Positions 35,954 to 46,999 of a DNA stretch of 64,000 nucleotides are shown in pieces (position 1 is the stretch's first letter; each line of letters opens with the position of its first letter). Below the pieces are notes generated by a model, which was not told the origin of the DNA, searched no databases, and saw only the letters and a program-made list of their open reading frames with translations. Source of the stretch: Chalara sp. BL73 (Eukaryota; Ascomycota; Leotiomycetes; Helotiales); the NCBI GenBank assembly GCA_918026815.1, contig CAKJVC010000012.1, forward strand, positions 1,178,001 to 1,242,000, written 5' to 3'. A program made the position numbers and the translations under genes.

Positions 35954-36391
35954 TCAGGTTTTATGGGCAGCTTATCTTACCGCGACGCCGTTTACATGGT
36001 ATCTGTCTAAAACGCCCGACTTCCATCTTTGAATAGCGGCGTTTTTAGAAGGGACATCAAAGTGCTTCCACCATGGCGCCACCGTGGTTAAGGGTATGCC
36101 ATCGCCTAGGCAAGCCGCCGGGCAGGGAGGCACATGTTTTCGCTCCGCTCGCTCACTAGCTCGCAAGACTTAGCTTGACCTGACCAAAAATTTGGGCCTG
36201 GTACCTGAGCATCATCGCCGGGATATACCGATTCGAATGGTAGCCTCGCTATTTAGCCTTCCAGTTATGCTGAGGTTTACTCGATAGAATCTCGCTATGG
36301 CTTGAGGCTATGCCATTCGTGGAATGGTAGAGGAAAACCTACCTCGTTCCATTGGGGGCGCCGTGGGCTGCCGTTGGACATGGATACGGGA

Positions 36392-36406
36392 AGATAGGAA
36401 AGATAA
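36392..36406 (+). promoter_or_regulatory. Tandem GATA-factor sites upstream of allantoinase
   Basis: AGATAG (36392-36397) and AGATAA (36401-36406) both match HGATAR and sit about 380 bp before the allantoinase ATG. A third site (TTATCT on the plus strand, at about 35974) lies further up. This fits control of purine-nitrogen use by an AreA/NIT2-type factor. It is inferred from consensus only. Confidence 0.4.
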
Positions 36407-36522
36407 GGATCTTGTCAATTGTTCGACCCCTAACATTATGTGCAGGACGCACCCCACAAACTCATGGGTTCTAGCCTGTCTACGGTATTCCAAATATGGA
36501 GTCAGATTTATTGAATCCTTCC

Positions 36523-36592
36523 GTTCTGTCTTTCTCCCTTTCTCTCTTTTTTTCTCTCTTTTTTTTCCTGCGCATATTTCTCCCCCTTCAAA
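36523..36592 (+). promoter_or_regulatory. Pyrimidine tract in the allantoinase upstream region
   Basis: About 70 bases of almost pure C/T about 200-260 bp before the ATG, a common core-promoter feature of filamentous fungi that often precedes the transcription start. Confidence 0.4.
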
Positions 36593-36782
36593 GAAACCAA
36601 GCCCCTATCTCGTTGTGCTTTTTATCCTCGACTTTACCAGGGGAGTAGCATTTCCTACACACGATAAGAACATATTAGGTTCGGAACGCTTCCTTGCCCT
36701 GCCAAACTGCTTTTTGGTGCCCACCTGAGCCTTCTCCAAGTTTTTTTTTTTTAATCGAAATCGAAGCACGGAGTCCTTCACA

Positions 36783-38447
36783 ATGGAACGAAATGACAGT
36801 CTTCCAAATCTTGCACTCACTCCTCCCCATGATTCCAATATTCCCTTTACCGTTTTGGTTTCAACAAGAGCAGTCATCTTTGACAATGACGATAACCTCG
36901 TTGTTTCACCGGCGACTTTGACATTGTCTCCTCAGACTGGCACAATTATATCGATCCTTCCAAGCATTCTTCCTCCCTCTAGCTTTCCTCCAAACACAAA
37001 CTATGTCGACCATTCGCCGCTCCTTCTACTACCAGGATTGGTCGATGCTCATGTACATCTCAATGAGCCTGGCAGAACAGAATGGGAGGGTTTCGAGACG
37101 GGTACAAAAGCGGCTGCTTCTGGCGGTGTCACGACCGTCATCGATATGCCCCTAAACGCTATTCCGCCGACCACAACTATCGCTGGACTAAATGAGAAAA
37201 TCAAGGCTGCGCAGGGACAATGTTGGGTGGACGTTGGATTTTACGGTGGAATTATACCTGGTAATGCGGATGAGCTCCTACCCTTGGTAAACGCTGGTGT
37301 AAGAGGCTTTAAAGGGTTTCTCATAGAAAGTGGTGTAGGTTCACCTACATGCTAATAGACTTACCAGCTGACGGGGTAGGTCGATGAATTTCCGGCCGTA
37401 TCTTCGTCTGACGTCTCCCTTGCCATGACTACCCTTGCAAATAGCCCTACGACCCTCATGTTCCATGCTGAGATGATCCCACCTATCTCCGCCTCCGTGG
37501 GAGATGATGTCCAGGTGTCCGAGCCGCCTCTGGCTCCATCAGGTCCATTGACATCTTATGCAACTTTTCTGTCATCACGACCCCCTTCATTTGAGACGTA
37601 TGCTATCGAAGAGGTGCTATCTTTGGCACATTTGGCACCAAAATTGCAATTACATATCGTTCATCTGTCTGCTGTAGAGGCTATCCCCCTACTGAGAACG
37701 GCACGCCAAAAAGGTGTGAAAATCACGGCAGAAACTTGTTTCCACTATCTCGCTCTTGCCTCTGAGGACATCGCCGAGGGTGACACGAGGCACAAATGCT
37801 GTCCTCCCATTCGCTCATCTCTTAACCGTGACGGACTGTGGGCCGAGCTCTCGAATCCAGATTCCGTTCTGCAAACAATTGTATCCGATCACAGTCCATG
37901 TACGCCAGAGCTGAAGTTGCTGCCTGAGGCCCTTGGTCATGCTTGTGGTGCGCCTGTTGTCCATAAAGAAATGAAAGGAGTGAACGGCGAGCTCATTACC
38001 AAAGAGGAAGCCCTAGAGAAAGAGCGTGGTGATTTCTTTGCTTCGTGGGGAGGGATCTCCTCAGTTGGTCTAGGACTACCAATCCTATGGACCGAAGCTA
38101 CTATCCGATCCTCAAGTATATCCAGCATATCTATACTCGATGTCGTTCGTTTATGCGCGATCAACACCTCCAAACAAGTGGGGTTGAGTCATAAGAAGGG
38201 TGCTTTGAGGCCCGGGATGGATGCGGATGTCTGCGTGTTTGATGACCAGGCCACCTTCATTGTAGGACGTGAGCAGATGCTTTTCCGTAACAAGGTGAGC
38301 CCATATCAGGGCCGCGAAATGAGAGGCGTTGTTAAGGAGACTTGGGTCCGCGGAAGTAAGGTTTTCGAACGAGGGGCGGAGAATGGAGGGTTTGTATCGA
38401 AGGGAGGAGCAGCAGGTAAACTGATATTGGAGAAGAGGAAACTCTGA
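36783..38447 (+). CDS. DAL1: Allantoinase
   Basis: Two exons (36783-37334, 37380-38447; 45-bp intron with branch CTAAT) encode 539 residues. This is a cyclic amidohydrolase that opens allantoin to allantoate (EC 3.5.2.5) in purine catabolism. Metal-site residues are visible: GLVDAHVHLNEPG (His90 and His92), GVRGFKGFL carrying the lysine that is carbamylated, MFHAE, HIVHLSA and the C-terminal SDHSPC aspartate. The segment GRTEWEGFETGT is typical of allantoinase rather than dihydropyrimidinase. The earlier acceptor TTACCAG would bring in a TAG, so the acceptor at 37379 is used. Tandem nitrogen GATA sites lie upstream. Confidence 0.92.
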
Positions 38448-39303
38448 ACTGGTTGAAAGGGTATAATGAATCAATGGAATGGCTGGATCGTAGTTTGGAT
38501 GTTTTGGGCATAGATTGCGCTGGCTTGGGCATTTGGCATTTCTCATAATGGCTCGCTTGGGAGGCATGGAATATGATTGATGAGCCACGATACAATATAT
38601 CAATATCATTACCTTATTCTTCACCGCTGTCCAAAATGTCCGAATCTCTTTTAATCCACATCACTAAAACGTAACGAGATTTATCACTTGAAAGAAGTAG
38701 ATCTACAAGCAACCTTCATGCTTGATGCGAGCAGCGTGATGTCATCACAGAAATGGTGACCGTGCGCGACTGCATATTGTCAAATTTCGCTCACCTCGAG
38801 AAACACCAGTACAAAAGGAGACTTTTATATTTAGATTTTAGTGTCTTGCAGATATGGGCTATTACTCTATCTCTAGTGTTTTCACAGAACTTGTAGCTCA
38901 CTTCGGGGTATCTTTCTGACCAGAATGCCTAACATACATTACAAAATCTAGACGCTTGCCAGGTGCAGCGAATACACTAGAAGTCTCTTTTTTCCACATG
39001 CAGAACCCAAGACTTCCGACGCCCACCGCTCAATACATGCAGAATATATGAAACCTAAAATTATTCCATCAATCTAACTCCTAGATACATAATGTAGGTC
39101 CTCCTCTCGCTCTCAATTGGCTAAGGATGGTGAATATCCTCGAAAGCTGTTGGTCACATGAAAAGTGGGTCCATATATACCCTTCAGTCTTTTGTTCTCC
39201 AGCTGAATCTACGGCTCACTTTCTTCAAACTTCCCCATTTCCAAGAAGTAAATGTGCCTTTTCTTCACCTCGGCATCAGTTAAGACAGACTAAAATAGCA
39301 GAT
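38448..39303. other. Intergenic region upstream of the secreted Cys-rich gene
   Basis: About 860 bp, AT-rich, no gene. Upstream ATGs at 39127 and onward are probably in the 5' leader of the next gene. Confidence 0.4.
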
Positions 39304-40104
39304 ATGGGGCTCTTCATCCTCAAAATCCTCCTCACCGTCTCCATGCTTCTGCAAATCGTTGTCGGTAGTCCTACACCTCCAGAGCGTGCTCAAAATATTG
39401 CCCGATGGCACAACCCCGATCCTCATCCTGTTCATCTTCCGTATCCCGCCAATACCAATGTTCATATCGGAAACTTCATGCCTCGTACCGGATCCCAGAA
39501 TCCTCCCACAGTAGGCCAACCGCTCTCCCCTGTCATTCTTGAAGAGTTACTGATTTCGTTTATTTAGAATGGCCCAGTCCACTGCGATGTTCGACCAGGT
39601 GAATGGAAGCGCGCCGACGCATATTACACGATTCGAGGTATCGCCGATATTTATGAGATGAAGACCATCGCCCATGACAGCTTGAAAAGTGCAGCGGCTA
39701 CGATGAATGATTGTGAAGTCAAGGCCAAGTCATGCGCGAGGCTGGCTTGTAGAGAAAGTATGCTTCCCGTCTCTAATCCTTTTGGTAACCTCTCTGGTTT
39801 AAATTGAACCTGTGCTAACCATTGAGAATGCAGGCAACGCTATTTATCTGTGCAACGATGTAAGTTCCCTCCAAGGAGACATGAACCTTTGCGAAACTGA
39901 TATTTACCTGTACAGCGGGATGTTGATCAAGCCATTGACTGTGATGATGTGGTCTTGTATGCGTTCAAGATTCGTCAGCAATGCAATCGATACGATGATC
40001 CTGAGCGGAAGACTGACATCTCGGGGACGGGACAAGTTTTCAGCATCTACGGATGGAATGTTGTAATTCGGAAGGGAGAGTGCTCTGGTCCTGTTTCTTA
40101 CTGA
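39304..40104 (+). CDS. Secreted cysteine-rich protein of unknown function (effector-like)
   Basis: Four exons (39304-39510, 39568-39757, 39834-39859, 39916-40104) join exactly to 203 residues; exon 3 is only 26 nt. The protein has a signal peptide (residues about 1-21: FILKILLTVSMLLQIVVG), a Pro/His-rich linker (PDPHPVHLPYP) and a C-terminal part with eight cysteines (HCDV, DCEV, SCARLAC, LCND, DCDD, QCNR, ECSG) that could form four disulfides. No membrane segment follows the signal peptide. I do not recognise a named family. Size, secretion signal and even cysteine number fit fungal secreted effectors or cell-wall proteins, but no role can be claimed. The start at 39304 immediately precedes the hydrophobic core. 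Confidence 0.72.
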
Positions 40105-41277
40105 TTTTGTGGTTAGTGCTATGAAGCCTAAGTTAAATGGTTTGGCCTCGCGAAGGGGTAGACTAGCTTATCATAGAGACTGGCTGCTTTATAGTTTTGT
40201 CAATGCAGACCTGTTGAAAGGCAATATGATGATACCATAATGTAAACATATAGTGATGAAGTTATGGGACACAAACTTGGGTCTGTAAACTATGATAATG
40301 GCAGATACGATTTCACATAAAGATAGTCTCGACAATGGTTCCACTTTACGTAAATTACAGAATCAGACAAAGCAGGTGAACAAGATGTCCTCACTATGAT
40401 GCTTTATTTATGCACATGCGTCATCAATGCAGCTATGCGTTCAGCGAACTTATACCACCTCTGTCTTTTATGTTTACTCCGGTTGTCTATCGACGTAACT
40501 TATATTTTTGCAGACCGGGTATTGACGATTCCTGCCTCAACGGAGTTGGAACCTTTGAATTGAATTTCTTCAACTCAGGGATTTTCCCCTGTCCTAAGCG
40601 AGCCTATTGTCCGCTTGTCGACTATCTTTTACTTCCGGAAATACTCACAGTTTACGACTGTTGTCGAATTCAATTTGTCGCCAAGCCGCTTAGTATTGGG
40701 TCTCTGCAGAAGATAGAAACGCCCTTTGAACTCCTACTTGGGAAACATAAAACGATACTGTCCTAAAACTTCTTGTCCTTTTTCATTTCCGGGAGATAAC
40801 TTGAGGGGTCAGCGATCCCTGTGCCATGTGAGTCTCTCAAAGAACCAGCAAGTAATTTTATACATCTTCGTTTAGGGTTAGACAATCTACATCAGAGGTG
40901 CGTGATCAGAGCGCAACATCCTTTTCGAAGCTTATACGCGAGGCTTAAATTTTCGATATGAAGCATACTCCGCCTCACATCTTCTCGTCATACATCTACC
41001 ACATCACCAAGCTTCAATTTTACCTCTGTACCGTTAATCCTCGATTATCCTTTAATTTGCAATAAATGCAGCTTCAGCATCTACCCTAATCCACTCATTT
41101 TATGTTATATTCGCCCTCTCTATGGACTGAGGATGAGCCTAAGGAGGAAGCCTCGCAGTCTATGGTTCGGTTTTTCAAACATCTGAGTATCTGTCATGAG
41201 CTACGGGGCTGTACAAGAGATGCAGTCCAGATTTCAGAGTCGAAAGCTTGACTAACCAGGCTACAGAAGGCCGTACA
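40105..41277. other. Intergenic region
   Basis: About 1.2 kb. A 118-codon ATG frame at 40410-40766 has no family signal and is flanked by AT-rich sequence; I do not call it a gene. Confidence 0.4.
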
Positions 41278-42231
41278 ATGTCACCTCAACTAAATCCATC
41301 TGCCCATGATCCAATTTTTCGAGGTACCGTGGTCGGAGATGCTGATTCAATGAGAAGAATAATGAATGCCTTGATTCGAAATCTAGTGAATACGCCTACA
41401 CCAGCCAGATTTTATCCCACCAACGAATTAGATGGAGAGAGAGAATCAATTCGCTGGATTCTTACCACGATCCGTCAAAATTGCCAAGCCACATTATTGC
41501 TCGAGGCCGTGCTTCGGTTTACTGAGTATGAGAATCGTGGTGACCATGACATTGTCGGCGCTGCGATGGGCCTACAAAATGTAGCGACTCGAGCCGTGTT
41601 GCAGAGTCCTGGTGCTGGTAACAGAGTTGCGTATGCCACACGCTTCCAGCTGTATCGAGCTCGGTACCCAGTAGTAGCGACGGACGAGGAGCATGCGCAG
41701 TATCTCCGGGTCAGAGTATGTTCTCCCAAGATGCATTTTTGATTAATTACTAATATAGAACAGGCCCCTGGTGCGTTCGTCCATCCTCCTGTACAGGGCC
41801 AAAACCAAGCTGCAATGCAGCCCAGCGCATCCGACACATCTGCTCCCAACACGCCCGCCGGTAAACCCTCCAAGAAATCCTCCACCACCGACCTTGTGAC
41901 TCCGCCTGATCGTCTCCAATGGCTTCAGAACTCCAGCCGAGCCCAACGAGTCAAGGACGGAGTTTTACAGTTTCAGTGTGGTACCTGTCGGATCTTTCGC
42001 CCAGAGAGCCAGTACTGCGAATTCAATAGTAGAACCCGCGCTTATCCTAAATATTGCAGTGGGTGTCAACGCATAAACTTGCAAAAAAAGGCAAGACAGC
42101 GTACGAGGCCGGAGGAGGAGAAGGCTGGCAAGTATTGTGGCATGGGTGAGGTCAAGGATAGCGAGGATGAGCTTTCGGAGGTTGAGGAGATGGAGGATCC
42201 TTTTGCCCTACCATCTGACGAGGCTCCCTGA
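41278..42231 (+). CDS. Unknown protein with a C-terminal cysteine cluster
   Basis: Two exons (41278-41715, 41764-42231; 48-bp intron) give 301 residues. The N-terminal part (about residues 20-145) is predicted helical and contains no motif I recognise. A Pro/Ser/Thr-rich linker follows. Near the C terminus is a cluster CGTC-x2-FRPESQYCEF ... KYCSGCQRINLQ, that is C-x2-C ... C ... C-x2-C, which could bind zinc. A basic stretch and then an acidic tail (DSEDELSEVEEMEDP) follow. No signal peptide or membrane helix is present, so a nuclear or cytosolic location is likely. The ATG at 41278 is chosen because the upstream open frame lacks an ATG. Confidence 0.65.
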
Positions 42232-43584
42232 CCGAAGAGAGGCGGCGGACGAGGATCGCCTCCTGGTAAGGGAAACATCACCGTTTGATATAGGAAACGG
42301 CGGCTCAATTAAATTATTTGAATATTGGCGTTTGCGTAGAACTTCACAACCTTTACTTGTGATCTAGAATTCTAAGACGTTTGGGAGGGGATGCCTTCCT
42401 TGCAGCCCATGAACTCGCTTAATTCAGGGGTTGAAGTGGGGCGGACATAGACTAATGCATTTGCAAATACTTTCCTGATTCGACTTTGCTAAATTGTATA
42501 ATCTCATCAAATTTCCCTTACTTTCGATGTTCAAAATAAGTAATAGATTGAAAAGAAAAGATATAATTCCGGGTCACTGAAAATGGTACAGCCACGTGAC
42601 ATTTGGCTGAACAGTTTGTGGACTGTTTTAATAGGTCAAAAGTAATGGTACATCGCAAAATGTGCTTCAAGCGACAGACACCATGAAATGAGCCAACTGT
42701 GAGATTTATATTAGGCAATTTTGTGCCCGATTTGAGTTTATCCAATATATGGTATATGGGAGCCTCATCAATTATGGTCGCAAGTATCCTGTGTCTGGAT
42801 AAAGTTGTGATGATTCCATAATATGAGGGTCAGTTCCCATGTCCAAAGACCGATAGTAATGCAATGGGTTGTGCTTCCCGAGAACCACGTTGGTAGGAGC
42901 CTGAAGTCTCCGGAGAGATACCTTCAGTGAGGCACAATTTTAATTCCAGAATCATGCAAAACTCCACTCTGGGTTACCATCATGTGGCGAGACGAATCAG
43001 CAATTCTCTAATCACCAATAGCATCCACATGCTAACTTTAACCCACCATCCTTGGCTAATTTTAGCAAAAGTGACCATTTCTCTGTTTATAGATCCTTGA
43101 GACGAATCAGACGAATCACCAAGCCATCCTGCTCCTTGAGGCGGTACACCTCTTGACACAGTTGTAAGACTGTAGAGACGGGGTGTTATTAAAACAATCA
43201 GGCTACTTCGAAACACGGTTACTCAAGCGAACCAGAGCATCCTAGCCATTATGACTGTATAGCTTACATAGAAACCCTCTATGTATGTCATGGTCGCTCT
43301 AACGTGACCGTTCCCGACTGGACGAAGTGATAACTAAGTTCACTGAATATAAGCTATGAAATGGTGCATGACTGGAAATAAATGGATTTGTTGTGCTTTC
43401 GATGCCCCAAACCCCCATACGCCATTCAGAAATACCTTTGATAATGTGCTATTTGCAAATAGCAGAACCTGGGGAAGAATGAAAGGATATCACGAGGCAG
43501 GGAAAAGGGGGGGGGGGGGGACAAAAGAGAGGGCGAGAACCGATCTAACTATATCCAAATTTTATCATATTCTAGCTTCGCCTT
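42232..43584. other. Convergent intergenic region
   Basis: About 1.35 kb of AT-rich sequence with no gene. A 14-base G run is listed separately. Confidence 0.5.
43507..43520 (+). repeat. 14-base poly-G run
   Basis: A homopolymer of 14 G about 65 bp beyond the stop codon of the MFS transporter. Its length is likely to vary between strains or assemblies. Confidence 0.7.
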
Positions 43585-45198
43585 TTAATCGATCTTGATT
43601 CCAACCTTACCAATTTTCCTCATTCCGAGACCTACCACCGCGAGGACCAAGATATTCACACCAAAGCAGAACCAGGATTGCGCTCGATATCCATCCATCA
43701 GGACCTTTTTATGTTCGCCCTTTTCAGCTATACTGACGCTCGACGCAACCACAGCCGTGACAGCCAATCCCACACTGTTGCCAATATTACTAATCGTATT
43801 AAACACGCCTCCAGCAAGTCCGTGAGTTTTCGGTGGGAAGACCGATGTAATAACAAGGTTTGCTACAGTGAATAACGTATCTGCACAGACAGGAACGCAG
43901 GTAGTAGCGAAGAATGCGCATGCCCAGTATGACCATTCAGGCTTGATGACCGCCATAAGTAGTGGAGCAACCGATGTAATAGCGGCAGAGCTCAAAACGA
44001 GAACATCAGCTCGCACACGTTTCACCAACCAGCCTGTGAGGAAGTTTGTAGCCGCGCCGGAAACGACCATTGGCAAAAATCGAATCGAAGTTTGGATGGC
44101 AGTGAGCGATTGTATATCTTGGTAGAAGAGCGTCAAGAAGAACTGCACTGCATTGAAGATTCCCCAGATGAAGAATACTGTGATGCAAAGGGAGGTGAAG
44201 ACCGCGTTGCCCCATAGCGATGGAGGGATGATGGCGGTGCGACCAAGGCGTTCTTGACGGCGGGTATACCAAATGAAGAGTGGAATGAGGGCGATGGAAA
44301 TCGAAAACAGAGTTAAGCATAATGGGGCCAGGAATTTCGTTGCATTGTCTGCGAGGATGGAGAAGACATATGAGGTCAGGCCTAAGGAGGTGCTTAGGAG
44401 CAGGCATCCAATCCAGTCAATCTCAGTCTTCATGCGTTCAAGGATTTGAGCGAAGGACTGGCTTTCTATTTTTGTGTCTATAGGTATGCTGAAGATCGAA
44501 AAAATAAAGATGATGAAGGTCAGTCCCGCACCGATGTAGTATCCCCATCGCCAGCCGATGCTTTGGACGAAAACGCCGCCCATGACGAGACCGACACTGA
44601 AGCCTAAGGGCTGTCCTGCGCCCAAACAAGCAAATGCCGCATTTCGGTACGAGCCTGTTGGGATGTTGCTGGTGATCAACTGCACTGAGGAGGGAAGACA
44701 CAACGAGAGCGCTAGCCCTTGCGCTGCGCGGAAGAGAATGAGCTGCAGTCCTGTCTGGCAGACACTGACCGCGACTGTCGTTAGAGTAAGGAGGAGGCTG
44801 CCGGTCAGATATATCTTCCGCCCGCCGATAACATCGGACACAGACCCTGAAAGAAGTAACGTGCACCCGCAAGCAAGAGAGGACACAGACGCTGGCCATA
44901 GAAGGAGGGCATCGGAGAGCTCAAGTTCTTTCGCCATAGTTGGCAGACCGACAACTAGAATACCACTCAACATGCTGTATTGAAGACTCACACATGATAC
45001 CGTGCAGATGATGGTTGCTGTTCTAAATTTCGAGATAGAGGAAGATTGAGAGCCTGTGAGTGCCTGAGTAAGAATTTCCGGCTCCGGCCAGATCACCGAT
45101 TGAGGCTCCAATGTGGTTATGGATCCTTGTGAGGAGATCGGAGGTCCAAATTGGCTTAGTTCAATGGCATGCGGTTGTTCTAGCCTAGTTGTTGACAT
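43585..45198 (-). CDS. MFS transporter, DHA2-like (14-helix drug:proton antiporter family)
   Basis: An intronless 537-residue membrane protein. A hydrophilic N terminus of about 60 residues precedes about 14 hydrophobic segments. The family loop motif between helices 2 and 3 appears as GSVSDVIGGRKIYLTGS, and LILFRAAQGLALSLCLPSSV and GAGQPLGFSVGLVMGGVF correspond to helices 4-5. A long loop lies between the two halves, as in Atr1-type DHA2 exporters. The likely role is proton-driven export of small molecules across the plasma membrane; the substrate is unknown. No biosynthetic cluster is adjacent. Confidence 0.88.
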   Translation of the reverse strand: MSTTRLEQPHAIELSQFGPPISSQGSITTLEPQSVIWPEPEILTQALTGSQSSSISKFRTATIICTVSCVSLQYSMLSGILVVGLPTMAKELELSDALLLWPASVSSLACGCTLLLSGSVSDVIGGRKIYLTGSLLLTLTTVAVSVCQTGLQLILFRAAQGLALSLCLPSSVQLITSNIPTGSYRNAAFACLGAGQPLGFSVGLVMGGVFVQSIGWRWGYYIGAGLTFIIFIFSIFSIPIDTKIESQSFAQILERMKTEIDWIGCLLLSTSLGLTSYVFSILADNATKFLAPLCLTLFSISIALIPLFIWYTRRQERLGRTAIIPPSLWGNAVFTSLCITVFFIWGIFNAVQFFLTLFYQDIQSLTAIQTSIRFLPMVVSGAATNFLTGWLVKRVRADVLVLSSAAITSVAPLLMAVIKPEWSYWACAFFATTCVPVCADTLFTVANLVITSVFPPKTHGLAGGVFNTISNIGNSVGLAVTAVVASSVSIAEKGEHKKVLMDGYRAQSWFCFGVNILVLAVVGLGMRKIGKVGIKID

Positions 45199-46999
45199 GG
45201 CGCCGTGTTGATGACTTAAGTGAGTGAGACGGGCTGCTTTCTATGGAGGGCAACTAGCCTGCGTATTATTGTAAATATAATTTCTAGTATATAGTGAGAA
45301 TAACTCGCAGCTTTGGGTGTTAGGTTTCCTGTGACGCCGAATCAATAAGTTTCATATGGTGTGGAAACTGATTTAAATGTGATGAAAATTTTCTAGTTAG
45401 TTTGTAATGTGAAGGGCGCCGTTCATCGGCACCCAGCACGGCAATAATCTTTCTCTAGTCATACCCCAGAAGTTGCCGACTAACAGCAGCCAATATATGA
45501 GAAGCCGTTGAAATATGGCACTTTCTATATAGATCTGCCTTATGACTATATGCTTAATTAATAAGTGCTGTTTCATCTCTGTTGGTCACTTTGGTGACGT
45601 AAGCACAGGGCCTACGGAAGCCTGTACTCAGACCCCACGGGCCAAGAGATGGCCGAAAACACCCCCCCTTCTTGGCACGCTACTTTTCTCTAACCCTTGC
45701 TCAGTTTTGAGCGACAGCACTTCAATTTCGCGCTCTAGCCTTTGCCTTTATTGACTGTGCATAGCTCATTCATCCTCCTGCAAATAAAAATCTGATCAAA
45801 ATGCGACAGCCATGGTAATTTTGCAGAGGCAATTGTAGCCATACTTACCTGGCTTGTCCAGACATTTGAGGCGCTAGTTAAATTGCATTCCAAAGCTTCA
45901 TCCTCAATTTGGAAGCACATGAAAATTAAGATCCATACTGGCACCTCGAAACCTTTACTGTGCCTGTCTTTGTTTTAAGGTGCAGTACTGTGATTAGCTT
46001 CCGGGTGTTGATGATATTTATCAAGTTGTATCCATTTTGAGCAATACGTTCCAATTCCACAATTGCCCTCTGGACTAGGATGAGGCGGGAGCCGCCACGA
46101 AATGCTTCAAGATTAGAACAAGAATTCATACAGTGTTGGATCAAAACGTATCGTGTATTTAAATGAGGTAAGTCTATAATCATAATAGTTCAAAGGTGTT
46201 CAACGTCCAGACAGCTATTTTATTCCAACAGATCAGTCATCGTGCCTTGTAAAGGTGCACATTGAACCTTCCACTTTCACCCTGTTATAGGTTGATGCAA
46301 ATCCATTTGGACCTTTCTGAAATAAAAATAAAACTACTTTTAGATTTGGACTTTATTCCTTCTAGTCCGCAAAACTCAAAGATTATGTGGAGGGTAGCTC
46401 CCGCCTGCCTTCATAGCGTCCTTACAGGACAAAGAATGGCACACAGTCTAATTATCCGGGAAGACTTCCCTTTGCTGCACAAACCTACTAATCACGGTCT
46501 TGACTTTATAAAGCTAAACATTGATACTGGGGCACGGCATTGCTTAAAATCAAAACGTTTGAGACTAAAGGTACCCAGCAGTTCTTTCACTTACAATTAC
46601 GGTAAATTTTGGGGTGCTGATCTCGAAATCGCTAAGATGAGTGAGAAAGTATGAAAGGGGGCGAGATACCAATTAAAGCCGGACCGATGGGCGAAGAACA
46701 CATTCTTGGAGCGGGACAGGCGATGCCCGAGAGATCAGGAAAGAATGCTGAGAATACCGACGACTAGGCCGTAGCTGAAAGGAGAGACAAAAATTGCACT
46801 CCTACCCCGCAGCAACGTGGTAGTTGCGTTCTGGTTCTTTGGGTTCTCCTAATATACCTCACGATCCGCACGAGACAGGAAGAACGGAGCCAAGAACAGC
46901 AGAAAAGAATGGGCAACCATCAAAGAGTGAACGTCAGCCTCAAGGGAGCGTAGATTCAAGAAGCCAGAGTCATCAAGTCAAGCATCAGAAGGCGCGCTG
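45199..46999. other. Intergenic region
   Basis: About 1.8 kb with no gene. A 130-codon open frame at 46262-46654 has no family features. The first 300 bp hold the MFS transporter promoter. Confidence 0.45.

Larger units (their letters stand above)
33228..36782. other. 3.5-kb gene-poor region and allantoinase promoter
   Basis: No intact gene. A protein-like 60-codon open stretch lies right after prefoldin (about 33228-33420, plus strand) but has no ATG or family match. AT-rich, TpA-rich sequence dominates 33500-35700. From about 35880 the composition becomes more GC-rich, with a CAGCA-type tract, GATA sites and a long pyrimidine tract preceding allantoinase. Confidence 0.45.

Noticed and set aside
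40410..40766. 118-codon ATG frame on the plus strand
   Set aside because: No signal peptide, domain or conserved motif; flanks are AT-rich intergenic sequence.
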